Shown here in pieces: positions 8,444 through 17,141 of a DNA stretch of 47,578 bases. Position 1 is the first letter of the stretch. Every line of letters starts with the position of its first letter. The notes below the pieces were generated by a model. That model had not been told where the DNA came from and made no database searches. It saw only the letters and a program-made list of their open reading frames with translations. Source of the stretch: Candidatus Delongbacteria bacterium (lineage in GTDB: Bacteria; UBA4055); the NCBI GenBank assembly GCA_003477045.1, contig DMTS01000015.1, forward strand, positions 2,837 to 50,414. The letters are read 5' to 3'. A program made the position numbers and the translations under genes.

Positions 8444-10912
8444 ATGAAAAAAATATCGATAATCTTAGTAGCTTTACTCGCACACCTTATGTTCGCTGAC
8501 CTGATAAATATGAACCCCGATCCGAACGGTGAGCCGTGGTGGGCCGGCGGATGGAAAAATCCGACTGCGGATGAACAGACACAAATTGATGCTTTACCGA
8601 AACTGACTTTACCCGATTCATATAAGAACAGTAAAGCAAAACTGGCTTACGCGCTTGACAACTCTGTTAACCAGTATTTCAGACCTATATTCAACCAGGT
8701 CGGCGGTAGCTGCGCTCAGGCAAGCGGAATTGCATATAATATGACTTATGAGATGAATTTCGTAAGAGGAACCACGGCAAATGTTACAGCCAATCAGCTT
8801 CCGAGCCATTTCACATACAACTATCTGAATGACGGTTCAGGTGCGAACGGTTCAACTTATTTTCAGGGTTGGGACATTGCAAAGAACTGCGGAGTCCCTG
8901 ATGTAGCAACCTACGGCGGATATTTGTGGCCAACGACGAACACAACTTATCAGAATCTTCTCTGGAAGGACGGGTTCCCGGTATATCAGACGGGAATGAA
9001 CAACCGTGTTTCTGAAGTGATCCAGATCCCTGTCGGTACACCTGAAGGGCTTGCAACTTTAAAACAGTATTTTAACGACCACTGCGACGGTTCATCGGCA
9101 GGAGGAATAGTTAACTTTTCCGCCGGAGTGAGCTATACATTCGCAACAAGCACATTACCTGCGGGAACTGAAAACGCCGGCCAGACCGTAGTTTTAAACT
9201 GGGACCCGATCGTTAATCATGCTATGACCTTCGCAGGTTACAATGACTCTATCAGATATGATTTCAACAGCGATGGAAGATACACGAATGATATTGATAT
9301 TAACGGAGACAGCGTTGTTGACATGAAAGACTGGGAAAAAGGCGCCGTACTGATGGTCAATTCGTGGGGTACTACATGGGGAACGCTTGGAAAAGCATGG
9401 GCACCTTACAGAACGCTTGCCTTATCTCTTGCTGACGGCGGGATCAACAACAACACTGTTTACACTATGAAAGTTAAGAACTCATTCGTACCGCAGCTGA
9501 AACTCAAAGCTACAGTTACTTACAGTGACAGAAAAGAGCTTAAGATCTATGCGGGTGTTTCAACTGATACAACAGCTTCAGTTCCTCAATATACCGTTTC
9601 ATTTCCGATATTTAACTATCAGGGCGGAACAAATATAAAAATGGTTGGCGATACTGACAGTACGATCGAGCTTGGGCTTGATATCAGTTCGCTACTGAGC
9701 TATGTAGACAGTGCTCAGCGTGTTAAATATTTTATCTGCGTCGAGCAGAAGGATGCCGGTGGGGCCGGAACAGGAAGAATCGTTTCTATGGCTGTTGTTG
9801 ATGAAAATGCAGTCACGAAAACGAGTTCACAATCGAATGTAACTATAGTTACGAACTCAACAACATATATGAGCGTAATTACCGGAACGAGCTTCAATCA
9901 GCCTTCTATAACAAATTCTTCGCTGCCTGACGCACAGTCTGGAATACCTTACAGCGAACAGCTTTCTGTAAGTAATGGAGCTTCCCCTTTTGTATGGGAT
10001 ACGCTTTATGACTATACAGAAACGGCAAATTCAAATTTATTTCCTACAGAAGCCGTAAATCCGCTGACTACGAACAGCGACGACGACGGGATCGCAAGAG
10101 TTGACCTTGACTTCGATTTTCCTTTCTACGGTAAACTTTACGATCATATAACAGTGTGCACCGACGGCTCAATTCTATTCGGGGATGAATTTGTTTATGT
10201 CAGAAATGAAGGCGATATTATAGCTACGAGAGCAATTACGGTTTATTCTCAGGATCTTCAGGCTTATCCTGTTGACGGAGACGGTATCTTTTATTATAAA
10301 AATGCCGATCATCTTACGGTAAGGTGGAAAACATCAATATGCGGCGTGCAGACTGCGAATCTTGAATTCGCGGTTAAAATTTATTCAAACTCGAACATTG
10401 AATTCTTTTATGGAACAGGTATGACGACAGGGCTCGTCTGGTCGGCAGGAGTTTCTAACGGAAGCTCTGCGGATTGTAAGATCTCTCAATATGCAAACAC
10501 AAGTAATCCTTCAGGATTAAAAACCGGATTTACTACAACCGACTACCCTTACGGCATGGAACTAAGCTCCGGTGGAATTTTCAGCGGCACTTTGAACGGG
10601 ACAGACGATACATGGAATATTAAATTCAGAGTGACCGACAGCAATAATATTTCAGACATCAAGATAATTCCATTTACTCTTATCTCTGCTCCCGGAACCC
10701 CCGCGATCACAAGCTTTAATGCTACTTCCTCTTCAGCGACGATCGTATGGGATGCGGTTATCGGAGCGTCTTCTTACAGAATTTACAGATCCGTTCAACC
10801 GTATTCGGGATTTGCTTTCCTTGATACTTCTTCTTCTACATCGTACACGGACAATAATATTTTATCTGGCAATAAATACTTCTACTATATAACTGCCGAC
10901 AATGCAAAATAA
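8444..10912 (+). CDS. Secreted papain-like (C1) cysteine peptidase 3, calcium-loop insertion, FN3 C-terminus
   Basis: ATG 8444 is preferred over the upstream TTG 8417 and ATG 8435: AAGGA at 8431-8435 is correctly spaced for it and the signal peptide (MKKISIILVALLAHLMFA) begins there, giving 822 aa. The mature N-terminus INMNPDPNGEPWWAGGW is nearly identical to that of peptidase 4. Catalytic residues are Cys90 (in QVGGSCAQASG), His259 and Asn306. The calcium-like loops between His and Asn, at 9260-9331, read DFNSDGRYTND and DINGDSVVDMKD. The He_PIG domain is split by a beta-rich insertion around 10020-10530 (FDFPFYGKLYD). The C-terminus is a fibronectin type III module ending GNKYFYYITADNAK, as in peptidase 2, with no sorting domain. 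Peptidase 4 starts 10 nt after the stop, so the two are probably cotranscribed. Confidence 0.87.
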   Translation: MKKISIILVALLAHLMFADLINMNPDPNGEPWWAGGWKNPTADEQTQIDALPKLTLPDSYKNSKAKLAYALDNSVNQYFRPIFNQVGGSCAQASGIAYNMTYEMNFVRGTTANVTANQLPSHFTYNYLNDGSGANGSTYFQGWDIAKNCGVPDVATYGGYLWPTTNTTYQNLLWKDGFPVYQTGMNNRVSEVIQIPVGTPEGLATLKQYFNDHCDGSSAGGIVNFSAGVSYTFATSTLPAGTENAGQTVVLNWDPIVNHAMTFAGYNDSIRYDFNSDGRYTNDIDINGDSVVDMKDWEKGAVLMVNSWGTTWGTLGKAWAPYRTLALSLADGGINNNTVYTMKVKNSFVPQLKLKATVTYSDRKELKIYAGVSTDTTASVPQYTVSFPIFNYQGGTNIKMVGDTDSTIELGLDISSLLSYVDSAQRVKYFICVEQKDAGGAGTGRIVSMAVVDENAVTKTSSQSNVTIVTNSTTYMSVITGTSFNQPSITNSSLPDAQSGIPYSEQLSVSNGASPFVWDTLYDYTETANSNLFPTEAVNPLTTNSDDDGIARVDLDFDFPFYGKLYDHITVCTDGSILFGDEFVYVRNEGDIIATRAITVYSQDLQAYPVDGDGIFYYKNADHLTVRWKTSICGVQTANLEFAVKIYSNSNIEFFYGTGMTTGLVWSAGVSNGSSADCKISQYANTSNPSGLKTGFTTTDYPYGMELSSGGIFSGTLNGTDDTWNIKFRVTDSNNISDIKIIPFTLISAPGTPAITSFNATSSSATIVWDAVIGASSYRIYRSVQPYSGFAFLDTSSSTSYTDNNILSGNKYFYYITADNAK

Positions 10913-10922
10913 GGAGCTTAAC

Positions 10923-13445
10923 ATGAAGAAATCAATATTGCTGCTTTCGATCTCATTGTTTTTTATGGCTAATGCTGAACTTATAAATATGAACCCTGAT
11001 CCTAACGGTGAGCCATGGTGGGCAGGAGGCTGGAAAATGCCTGATGCAGAAGAAATGCAGCGGATCGAAGCCATTCCAAAGTTGACTCTGTCTAATAAAT
11101 ACAAAGGTAAAGAGATACCATATAAACTGGACAACTCAGTATTGCCCTATTTCAGACCGATATTCAACCAAATGGGCGGAAGCTGCGCGCAGGCAAGCGG
11201 GATCGGTTATAATTTCACTTATGAAATGAATTACATTAACGGAACAAGCGCAAATGTTACGGATAATCAGTACCCTACTCATTATACATACAATTTCCTT
11301 AACGGAGGCTCAGGTGATAACGGCTCAACTTACTTTGGAGGATGGGATATAATTAATGCAGGTGGAATTCCTAATGTAACGACCTACGGCGGATTATGGC
11401 CTTCTACCGATCCATTGACAATGAATAAAATTTGGATGGGCGGCTTTGATAATTACTTGTCCGGAATGGAGAAAAGGATCGTAGAAGTTCTGACGATCCC
11501 CGTAGGAACTCCAGAAGGACTTCAGACGCTAAAACAGTATTTTAACGATTATTGCGACGGGTCGCCGACAGGAGGTATCGTGAATTTTGCTGCCGGGGTA
11601 AGCTGGGTCGAGATCGATCCTCTTCCCGCAGGAACAGAAGAAGCCGGAAAATCTCTGCTCTGGAAATGGGATTCTGCAGTTAATCATGCGATGACTTTCG
11701 TAGGATATAACGACTCTATAAGATTTGATATGAACGGTGACGGCCGTTTTACTAATGACCTTGATATAACAGGGGACGGTGAAGTTAATATGAAAGACTG
11801 GGAGATCGGAGGTCTTTTAATGGCGAATTCGTGGGGATCTGGCTGGGTTGATTTCGGAAAGATCTGGGTCGCCTACAGAACTCTAGCTCTCGCTCTTGAG
11901 GAAGGCGGAATATGGATGAACGCAGTTCACACCATTAGAGTGAGAGATGATTTTTCTCCGAGCCTGTACATGAAATCCACAATAAATTTCAGCGACAGAG
12001 AAGAATTGAAAATTTATGCGGGTGTATCGTCTGATACGACAGCAACGGTCCCCGAATATTATGTGCAGTTCCCTCACTTTAACTATCAGGGCGGAGCTTT
12101 CGGAATGAACGGCATAGATAATATACTTGAGCTCGGTATAGATATAAGCCCGCTCTTAACTTATATAAACCCGAATGAAAAAGCTAAATTTTTCATTTGT
12201 GTAGAACACAAAGAGAAAGATACTGCAGGAAGAGGAAGCATTACTTCGTTTTCTATACTTGACAAAACTCTGAACGAGTATGTCAGCCCCCAGACGGCTG
12301 TAGCCATAACAAAAAACTCAACCACTTACCTTTCTGTTATCGCTTCGGTTGATTTTGACGCGCCTGTTATAGACGACATCGTTATTCCGGTTTCTGATCC
12401 CGGAATTCCATATTCATACGCGCTGTCAGCATCAGGAGGAATGCCTCCATACAAATGGGATGTTATCTGCGAATACTCGGAAGTTGAAAACACCGGAGAT
12501 TTCTACCTTAACACTGAAACATCTCTTGAAATGACAAATGACGACGACGGATACGCAGTTATCGAACTTCCGTTCCAGTTCCCGTTCTACGGAAAATTAT
12601 ATGACAAAGTTACTGTAATCACTGACGGATCAATAAAACTTGAAGACGGCTTTGATTATATAAGAACGGAAGGTGATATTCTGGCTTTTAAGACCATAAC
12701 TGCATACGGCGCTGATCTGATGGCGTACCCTGCGGACGGAGATGGCGTATATTATGCAGTGAATGACAGCTGTCTGACAGTCAGATGGATAACTTCACTG
12801 TACGATGTTCAGGAAGTGGATCTTGATTTCGAGACCAGAATTTATTCCGACTCAAGAATAGAATTTTTCTACGGAGATTCATTAACGACCGGGATAGCTT
12901 GGGCTTCGGGAATTTCAAACGGGAAAGTAACAGACGCGGTTATTTCTTCGATTTCAAACATCTCTAATGCTTCAGGGATGAAAACGGCATTCTCTACCGT
13001 TCCTTACCCTTACGGTTTAGAACTAAGCACCGACGGGATTTTCAGCGGAACAACTTTTGAAGCCGACAAGTCATGGAATATTTTATTTCGCATTACGGAC
13101 GACCAAAATATTTCTAACTTGAAGCAGCTTACTTTTTCGACAGCTGCCGGGATAGAGAACGCTGAATTCACAGCGAATGATTTCGTTCTTGAACAAAATT
13201 ATCCGAACCCTTTCAACCCTTCAACAAAGATCAGATTCGATCTGAAAATCTCTCAGCAGGTTTCTCTGACAATATATAACACTACCGGTGAGATCGTAGA
13301 AACGCTGATCGATAAAAAAATGCTTCATCAGGGCGATCATTCATTTGAATGGAAAGCCGATAAACTTTCATCTGGGGTTTATTATTTCGGTCTAAGATCT
13401 GAGAATGGAATAAAACAGATAAGAAAAATGACGGTTTTAAAATAA
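10923..13445 (+). CDS. Secreted papain-like (C1) cysteine peptidase 4, calcium-loop insertion, type IX sorting domain
   Basis: ATG 10923 has AAGGAG at 10911-10916, overlapping the stop of peptidase 3, and begins the signal peptide (MKKSILLLSISLFFMANA); an in-frame ATG at 10902 has no such site. The protein is 840 aa. Catalytic residues are Cys88 (in QMGGSCAQASG), His255 and Asn302 (in MANSWG). The inserted loops at 11727-11798 are DMNGDGRFTND and DITGDGEVNMKD. The split He_PIG-like domain follows (FQFPFYGKLYD inside, LELSTDGIFSGT closing it). Unlike peptidases 2 and 3 it ends in a type IX sorting domain (QNYPNPFNPSTKIRFDL, then GVYYFGL and a basic tail). There is no promoter-like sequence in the 10-nt gap, so expression probably depends on the promoter near 8381. 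Confidence 0.88.
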   Translation: MKKSILLLSISLFFMANAELINMNPDPNGEPWWAGGWKMPDAEEMQRIEAIPKLTLSNKYKGKEIPYKLDNSVLPYFRPIFNQMGGSCAQASGIGYNFTYEMNYINGTSANVTDNQYPTHYTYNFLNGGSGDNGSTYFGGWDIINAGGIPNVTTYGGLWPSTDPLTMNKIWMGGFDNYLSGMEKRIVEVLTIPVGTPEGLQTLKQYFNDYCDGSPTGGIVNFAAGVSWVEIDPLPAGTEEAGKSLLWKWDSAVNHAMTFVGYNDSIRFDMNGDGRFTNDLDITGDGEVNMKDWEIGGLLMANSWGSGWVDFGKIWVAYRTLALALEEGGIWMNAVHTIRVRDDFSPSLYMKSTINFSDREELKIYAGVSSDTTATVPEYYVQFPHFNYQGGAFGMNGIDNILELGIDISPLLTYINPNEKAKFFICVEHKEKDTAGRGSITSFSILDKTLNEYVSPQTAVAITKNSTTYLSVIASVDFDAPVIDDIVIPVSDPGIPYSYALSASGGMPPYKWDVICEYSEVENTGDFYLNTETSLEMTNDDDGYAVIELPFQFPFYGKLYDKVTVITDGSIKLEDGFDYIRTEGDILAFKTITAYGADLMAYPADGDGVYYAVNDSCLTVRWITSLYDVQEVDLDFETRIYSDSRIEFFYGDSLTTGIAWASGISNGKVTDAVISSISNISNASGMKTAFSTVPYPYGLELSTDGIFSGTTFEADKSWNILFRITDDQNISNLKQLTFSTAAGIENAEFTANDFVLEQNYPNPFNPSTKIRFDLKISQQVSLTIYNTTGEIVETLIDKKMLHQGDHSFEWKADKLSSGVYYFGLRSENGIKQIRKMTVLK

Positions 13446-13474
13446 ATATATTTTTTAAATAATTCATTTGCCGA

Positions 13475-13501
13475 CCGGAAATATTTAGTTTATATTTCCG
13501 G
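13475..13501 (+). terminator. Hairpin between peptidase 4 and rpsU
   Basis: A perfect 10-bp stem, CCGGAAATAT at 13475-13484 and ATATTTCCGG at 13492-13501, has a 7-nt loop. It lies 29 nt after the peptidase stop and 40 nt before rpsU. No real T tract follows (CCTGTTTAAAA), so it may be a weak terminator or a structured rpsU leader element. Confidence 0.5.
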
Positions 13502-13524
13502 CCTGTTTAAAAAGAAGCATGCCC

Positions 13525-13537
13525 GGAGGAGGTGATC
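13525..13537 (+). promoter_or_regulatory. Extended Shine-Dalgarno of rpsU
   Basis: The stretch GGAGGAGGTGATC ends 4 nt before the GTG start. Its last 11 bases, AGGAGGTGATC, are the exact complement of the canonical 16S rRNA 3' end (GATCACCTCCT). No other site in the window pairs over such a length; most genes here have only 4-6 matching bases. Confidence 0.85.
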
Positions 13538-13541
13538 GGCA

Positions 13542-13745
13542 GTGATACACATAAAAGTTAGAGACGGCGAACATTTTGAAAAAGCCCTTAAAAGATTTAC
13601 AAAAACTTTTGAGAAAAGCGGAGTTTTAGCTGAACTCAGATTAAGAGAAAGATACGAAAAACCGACTTGGGTTAACAGAAGAGAAAGAATTCAGGCTACA
13701 AGAAAGCAGCAGAAGATCCAGAGAATGCAGAACAGAGGATTTTAA
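13542..13745 (+). CDS. rpsU: 30S ribosomal protein bS21
   Basis: The 67-residue product has the bS21 family features: [16 protein letters not shown] near the start, a Lys/Arg-rich middle ([18 protein letters not shown]), and a basic tail [14 protein letters not shown]. bS21 sits on the small-subunit platform near the 16S 3' end and assists initiation. The start is GTG, fixed by the very long Shine-Dalgarno 4 nt upstream and by the usual family N-terminus. A strong bidirectional terminator follows at 13768, so the gene is probably monocistronic. In Flavobacterium and relatives, rpsU is known to keep a strong Shine-Dalgarno as part of autoregulation; the leader here looks similar, which is an inference. 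Confidence 0.95.
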   Translation: MIHIKVRDGEHFEKALKRFTKTFEKSGVLAELRLRERYEKPTWVNRRERIQATRKQQKIQRMQNRGF

Positions 13746-13767
13746 TTATAAACTCCTATAAGAGAAT

Positions 13768-13796
13768 AAAAAAGAGTGACGCGTCACTCTTTTTTT
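13768..13796 (+). terminator. Rho-independent terminator of rpsU
   Basis: A perfect palindrome centred at 13781-13782 runs from 13768 to 13795: six A, then GAGTGACG/CGTCACTC, then a T run to 13796. The flanking A and T runs would let it work in both directions. TTATTATATT follows directly and could supply a -10 element for the next gene. Confidence 0.9.
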
Positions 13797-13831
13797 ATTA
13801 TATTCCATTGAAATTTTTCGGGAGATAATAT

Positions 13832-14512
13832 ATGAATTATATCGATATTTTAGTGCTCGTTATAATAGCATTCTATGAGTTTGTCGGTTTCTGGAAAGGT
13901 TTTATTCCCCAGCTTTTTCAGTTCGCGGGAATATTCTGCGCGTTCTATTTTAATACTCCAATGAGTAGTTTCATCTCGAAAATTATCTCTGAAGAACCCG
14001 AAGGAGTGATCCTGATGCTGGTTCAGACCGCGGCCTTTTTCATTATTTTCGCGGTATTTTATGTAATCGGTAAGACCTTGAGTAAAACTTTCGACATACT
14101 TCTTACTTCTATCCCGAACAGAATAGCGGGAATAATTTTCGGAGCTTTGAACGGTTTTCTGGTAGTCTGCTTCCTTTTTCTGATCGTCAGATCAATAGGT
14201 TCTGGAGATGAATACCTTAAAAAACATGTTACTCCCGACAGATTTACCGATGAATTAATTAACAAAGGTCTGGATCTTACCGCTGCGGATGAAATGAAGA
14301 TCGAACCGGATATAAATGCGGAAGAACAGGGAAAAACATATTCCAGACTCGGTTACGGAGCTTACCGCATTTCAATGATGATGGACCCTTTTGTAGTCAA
14401 CATGAAAAAGATCTTTAAGAAAAAATACGACGACATTATCGAGATCAAAGTCAGCGAAAAGATCGAAGATCTGAAAGATTCTCTTAAAGCTGACAGTTTA
14501 TTTCAAAAATAA
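13832..14512 (+). CDS. CvpA family membrane protein
   Basis: The 226-aa product starts with MNYIDILVLVIIAFYEFVGF followed by WKGF, the usual opening of CvpA/colicin V production family proteins, and has about four hydrophobic segments in its first 125 residues. The motif NRIAGIIFGALNGFLVV is the typical family region before the last membrane span. The remaining roughly 100 residues are charged and probably cytoplasmic. ATG 13832 has GGGAG at 13820-13824. clpC follows after 15 nt, suggesting a two-gene operon. The molecular function of this family is poorly defined, so no specific role is assigned. Confidence 0.85.
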   Translation: MNYIDILVLVIIAFYEFVGFWKGFIPQLFQFAGIFCAFYFNTPMSSFISKIISEEPEGVILMLVQTAAFFIIFAVFYVIGKTLSKTFDILLTSIPNRIAGIIFGALNGFLVVCFLFLIVRSIGSGDEYLKKHVTPDRFTDELINKGLDLTAADEMKIEPDINAEEQGKTYSRLGYGAYRISMMMDPFVVNMKKIFKKKYDDIIEIKVSEKIEDLKDSLKADSLFQK

Positions 14513-14527
14513 TTCCGGAGCACTTGT

Positions 14528-16978
14528 ATGGAAACAAATTACTCTTCAAGAATGCATAAAGTTTTAGAACTTTCCAAAGAAATAACTCTTCAGCTCGGCC
14601 ATGACACGGTTTACCCGGGACATCTTGCACTTGGTATTATCAGATTGAACGAAGGCACCGCTTTTAATATTCTGACAAAACTTAATTGCGACATTACCTC
14701 GCTTCAGAAAGACATCGCGAACGGCATGGCAAGGAACAAAGAGCTCATAAAACTGGGTTTTATACCTCTCAGCCATGAAAGCGACAGAATAATAACTCAG
14801 GCTGTTCAGGAAGCAGTTGAACTTAACAGTATATATACAGGAACCGAACACCTGCTTCTTTCTCTGACTAAGGCTGTAAATACATATACTGAAAGGATCC
14901 TGAGATTTCATGGAATTACATACCAGCGCGTAAAACAGGTGCTGATCACAGGCGCAACTTCGAAAATGAATAAAGTTCCTTACGAAAAGATGGAACCTCA
15001 GGCGGAATTCTCTCTCGAGATGTTCTCGCACGACATTACAGCCCTGGCCAAAGACGGCAAGCTCGACCCTGTTATCGGGAGATCCGAAGAGATCGATAGA
15101 ATAGTGCAAATACTGTCAAGAAGAAAAAAGAACAATCCTATACTTATCGGAGAACCGGGAACAGGAAAAACCGCTATAGTCGAAGGACTTGCTCTAAAGA
15201 TAATAGAAAAATCTGTCCCGTCAGTTCTGCTCGGAAAAAGAATCCTGGGTCTTGATATGGGTATGCTGATAGCAGGAACGAAATACCGTGGTCAGTTCGA
15301 AGAAAGAATAAAAGCTGTAATAAAGGAAATTGAGAGCGATAGAAATACGATCTTATTTCTCGATGAGATTCATACAATAGTTGGAGCCGGCAGCACATCC
15401 GGATCGATGGATGCTTCAAATATGTTCAAACCCGCACTGGCACGGGGTGATATACAGTGCATAGGAGCAACGACTTTGGATGAATACAGGACAACAATCG
15501 AAAAGGATGGAGCTCTGGAAAGAAGATTCCAGAAAGTTCTGGTTGATCCGCCTTCAGTTTCAGAGACATTTGAAATACTGAAAGGACTTCAGTCCAAATA
15601 TGAAAATCACCATAAGGTCAAATACTCAGACGAAAGCCTTGTGGCCGCTGCCGAACTTAGCGACAGATATATCACCGAAAGATTTCTTCCGGACAAAGCT
15701 ATTGATGTCATTGATGAAGCAGGCGCCAAAAAACACCTTTCAATAAAAGTCCCCGCTAAAATCACTGAGCTCGAAGATCAGATAGAGATACTTAATAAAG
15801 AAAAAAATCAGAAGATCGAAAAACAGATGTTCGAAAAAGCTGCCGTACTCAGAGACAAGATCAACGATCTGCGATCAAAACTCGAAAAAGAAAGAGAACA
15901 TTGGCATAAATCCGTTTCAAATAAATTTCTGAATATATCTGTTGATAATATCAGAGACATCATTTCCATGATGACATCTATCCCGATAAGCAAGCTTGAA
16001 GTGTCGGAAAGCAACAGGCTTAACAGGATCTCCAGATCGATCTCAAAAAGGATAATCGACCAGCACGAAGCTGTTGAGTCGGTTATAAGAAGGGTTAAAA
16101 GATCTAGAACCGGGTTTAAAGATCCTAAAAGACCGATAGGGTCATTTTTGTTTCTCGGTCCTACAGGCGTCGGCAAGACCGAACTTGCGAAAGTGCTTTC
16201 TGAAGAGATATTTGAGAATGACAGAGCGCTTATCAAGATAGACATGAGCGAATACATGGAAAAATTCAATGTCTCGAGAATGATCGGTTCACCGCCCGGT
16301 TACATAGGTTACGGTGAAGGCGGGCAGCTTAGCGAAAAGGTCAGAAGGCATCCGTACTCAGTAGTGCTTTTCGATGAGATCGAAAAAGCCCATCCCGATG
16401 TTTTCGGAATGCTTCTTCAGGTACTTGACGAAGGTGTTCTGACTGACGGCAACGGCCGCAAAGTAGATTTTAAGAACACGATCATAATTTTCACATCGAA
16501 TATCGGCACAAAGAACCTTTCAAATACTGAAAATATCGGATTCGGAAGTAAAACCTCTTTTGAAGAAAAAGAGATCAAAATGAAAGATACTACAAGAAAA
16601 ACGGTCGAAAAGTATTTCAAACCCGAATTTCTAAATAGAATAGACGAGGTGATCGTCTTCAATCATCTTTCTGAAAATGCGGTACTTCAGATTATTTCAA
16701 ATCACATAGAAGCATCCTGCGAAAAGCTTTCGAAAATCGATATTACTCTCAATATATCTCCCAAAGTCAGAAAATATATAATGGAAGAATTTTACGACGC
16801 CGAAAGCGGTGCGAGACCTTTAAAAAGAGCTGTCGAGAATCTGATCGAGGATCCCGTAGCAGAAAGAATAATTTCCGGGCATGTCAGATATGGGGATACT
16901 ATCAGCATTGCTGTAAGCAAAAATAAATTGGTCTATACCAAAACTGATAAAACTACCGTAAGTTACGAAAAAAATTAA
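14528..16978 (+). CDS. clpC: ClpC-type AAA+ unfoldase
   Basis: The 816-aa product has the ClpC order of domains. An N-terminal pair of Clp_N repeats covers residues 1-150, and a first AAA+ module has Walker [10 protein letters not shown] near residue 208 and a DEIHT Walker B. A UVR-type motif ([13 protein letters not shown], around residue 430-445) distinguishes ClpC from ClpA and ClpB. A second AAA+ module has [11 protein letters not shown] near residue 544 and [10 protein letters not shown]. The tripeptide IGF near residue 669 lies where the ClpP-docking loop of Hsp100 partners occurs, so it probably works with ClpP, which is not in this window. The start has GGAG at 14517-14520. A terminator follows at 17061. 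Confidence 0.93.
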   Translation: METNYSSRMHKVLELSKEITLQLGHDTVYPGHLALGIIRLNEGTAFNILTKLNCDITSLQKDIANGMARNKELIKLGFIPLSHESDRIITQAVQEAVELNSIYTGTEHLLLSLTKAVNTYTERILRFHGITYQRVKQVLITGATSKMNKVPYEKMEPQAEFSLEMFSHDITALAKDGKLDPVIGRSEEIDRIVQILSRRKKNNPILIGEPGTGKTAIVEGLALKIIEKSVPSVLLGKRILGLDMGMLIAGTKYRGQFEERIKAVIKEIESDRNTILFLDEIHTIVGAGSTSGSMDASNMFKPALARGDIQCIGATTLDEYRTTIEKDGALERRFQKVLVDPPSVSETFEILKGLQSKYENHHKVKYSDESLVAAAELSDRYITERFLPDKAIDVIDEAGAKKHLSIKVPAKITELEDQIEILNKEKNQKIEKQMFEKAAVLRDKINDLRSKLEKEREHWHKSVSNKFLNISVDNIRDIISMMTSIPISKLEVSESNRLNRISRSISKRIIDQHEAVESVIRRVKRSRTGFKDPKRPIGSFLFLGPTGVGKTELAKVLSEEIFENDRALIKIDMSEYMEKFNVSRMIGSPPGYIGYGEGGQLSEKVRRHPYSVVLFDEIEKAHPDVFGMLLQVLDEGVLTDGNGRKVDFKNTIIIFTSNIGTKNLSNTENIGFGSKTSFEEKEIKMKDTTRKTVEKYFKPEFLNRIDEVIVFNHLSENAVLQIISNHIEASCEKLSKIDITLNISPKVRKYIMEEFYDAESGARPLKRAVENLIEDPVAERIISGHVRYGDTISIAVSKNKLVYTKTDKTTVSYEKN

Positions 16979-17060
16979 TCCCTATTGTGAACAATCTGTT
17001 TATAATGAATATTTTTTTTTAGAAAAATAATTGATTTTTTTCTTGACAGCAAGTTCGGGC

Positions 17061-17090
17061 AGGTTAAGAAATGTTTTTAACCTTTTTTTA
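17061..17090 (+). terminator. Rho-independent terminator of clpC
   Basis: AGGTTAA at 17061-17067 pairs with TTAACCT at 17077-17083 and is followed by seven T to 17089. It lies about 80 nt after the clpC stop, in a 163-nt interval where I see no other feature, and it faces the convergent gene ending at 17142. Confidence 0.75.
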
Positions 17091-17141
17091 ATAAAACCCC
17101 GGTTTACCTTTTGTTAAAAGATTGTGAATAAGTATGTGAAA

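Noticed and set aside
3301..13445. CRISPR-like or tandem DNA repeat array across the peptidase genes
   Set aside because: The similarity is at gene length with substantial divergence, consistent with old gene duplications, not short direct repeats with spacers.
14564..15109. 181-aa open frame on the minus strand inside clpC
   Set aside because: It is antisense to a strongly conserved part of clpC, lacks a ribosome binding site or recognisable domain, and has a composition expected of a shadow frame. Other antisense frames in coding genes were dropped for the same reason.
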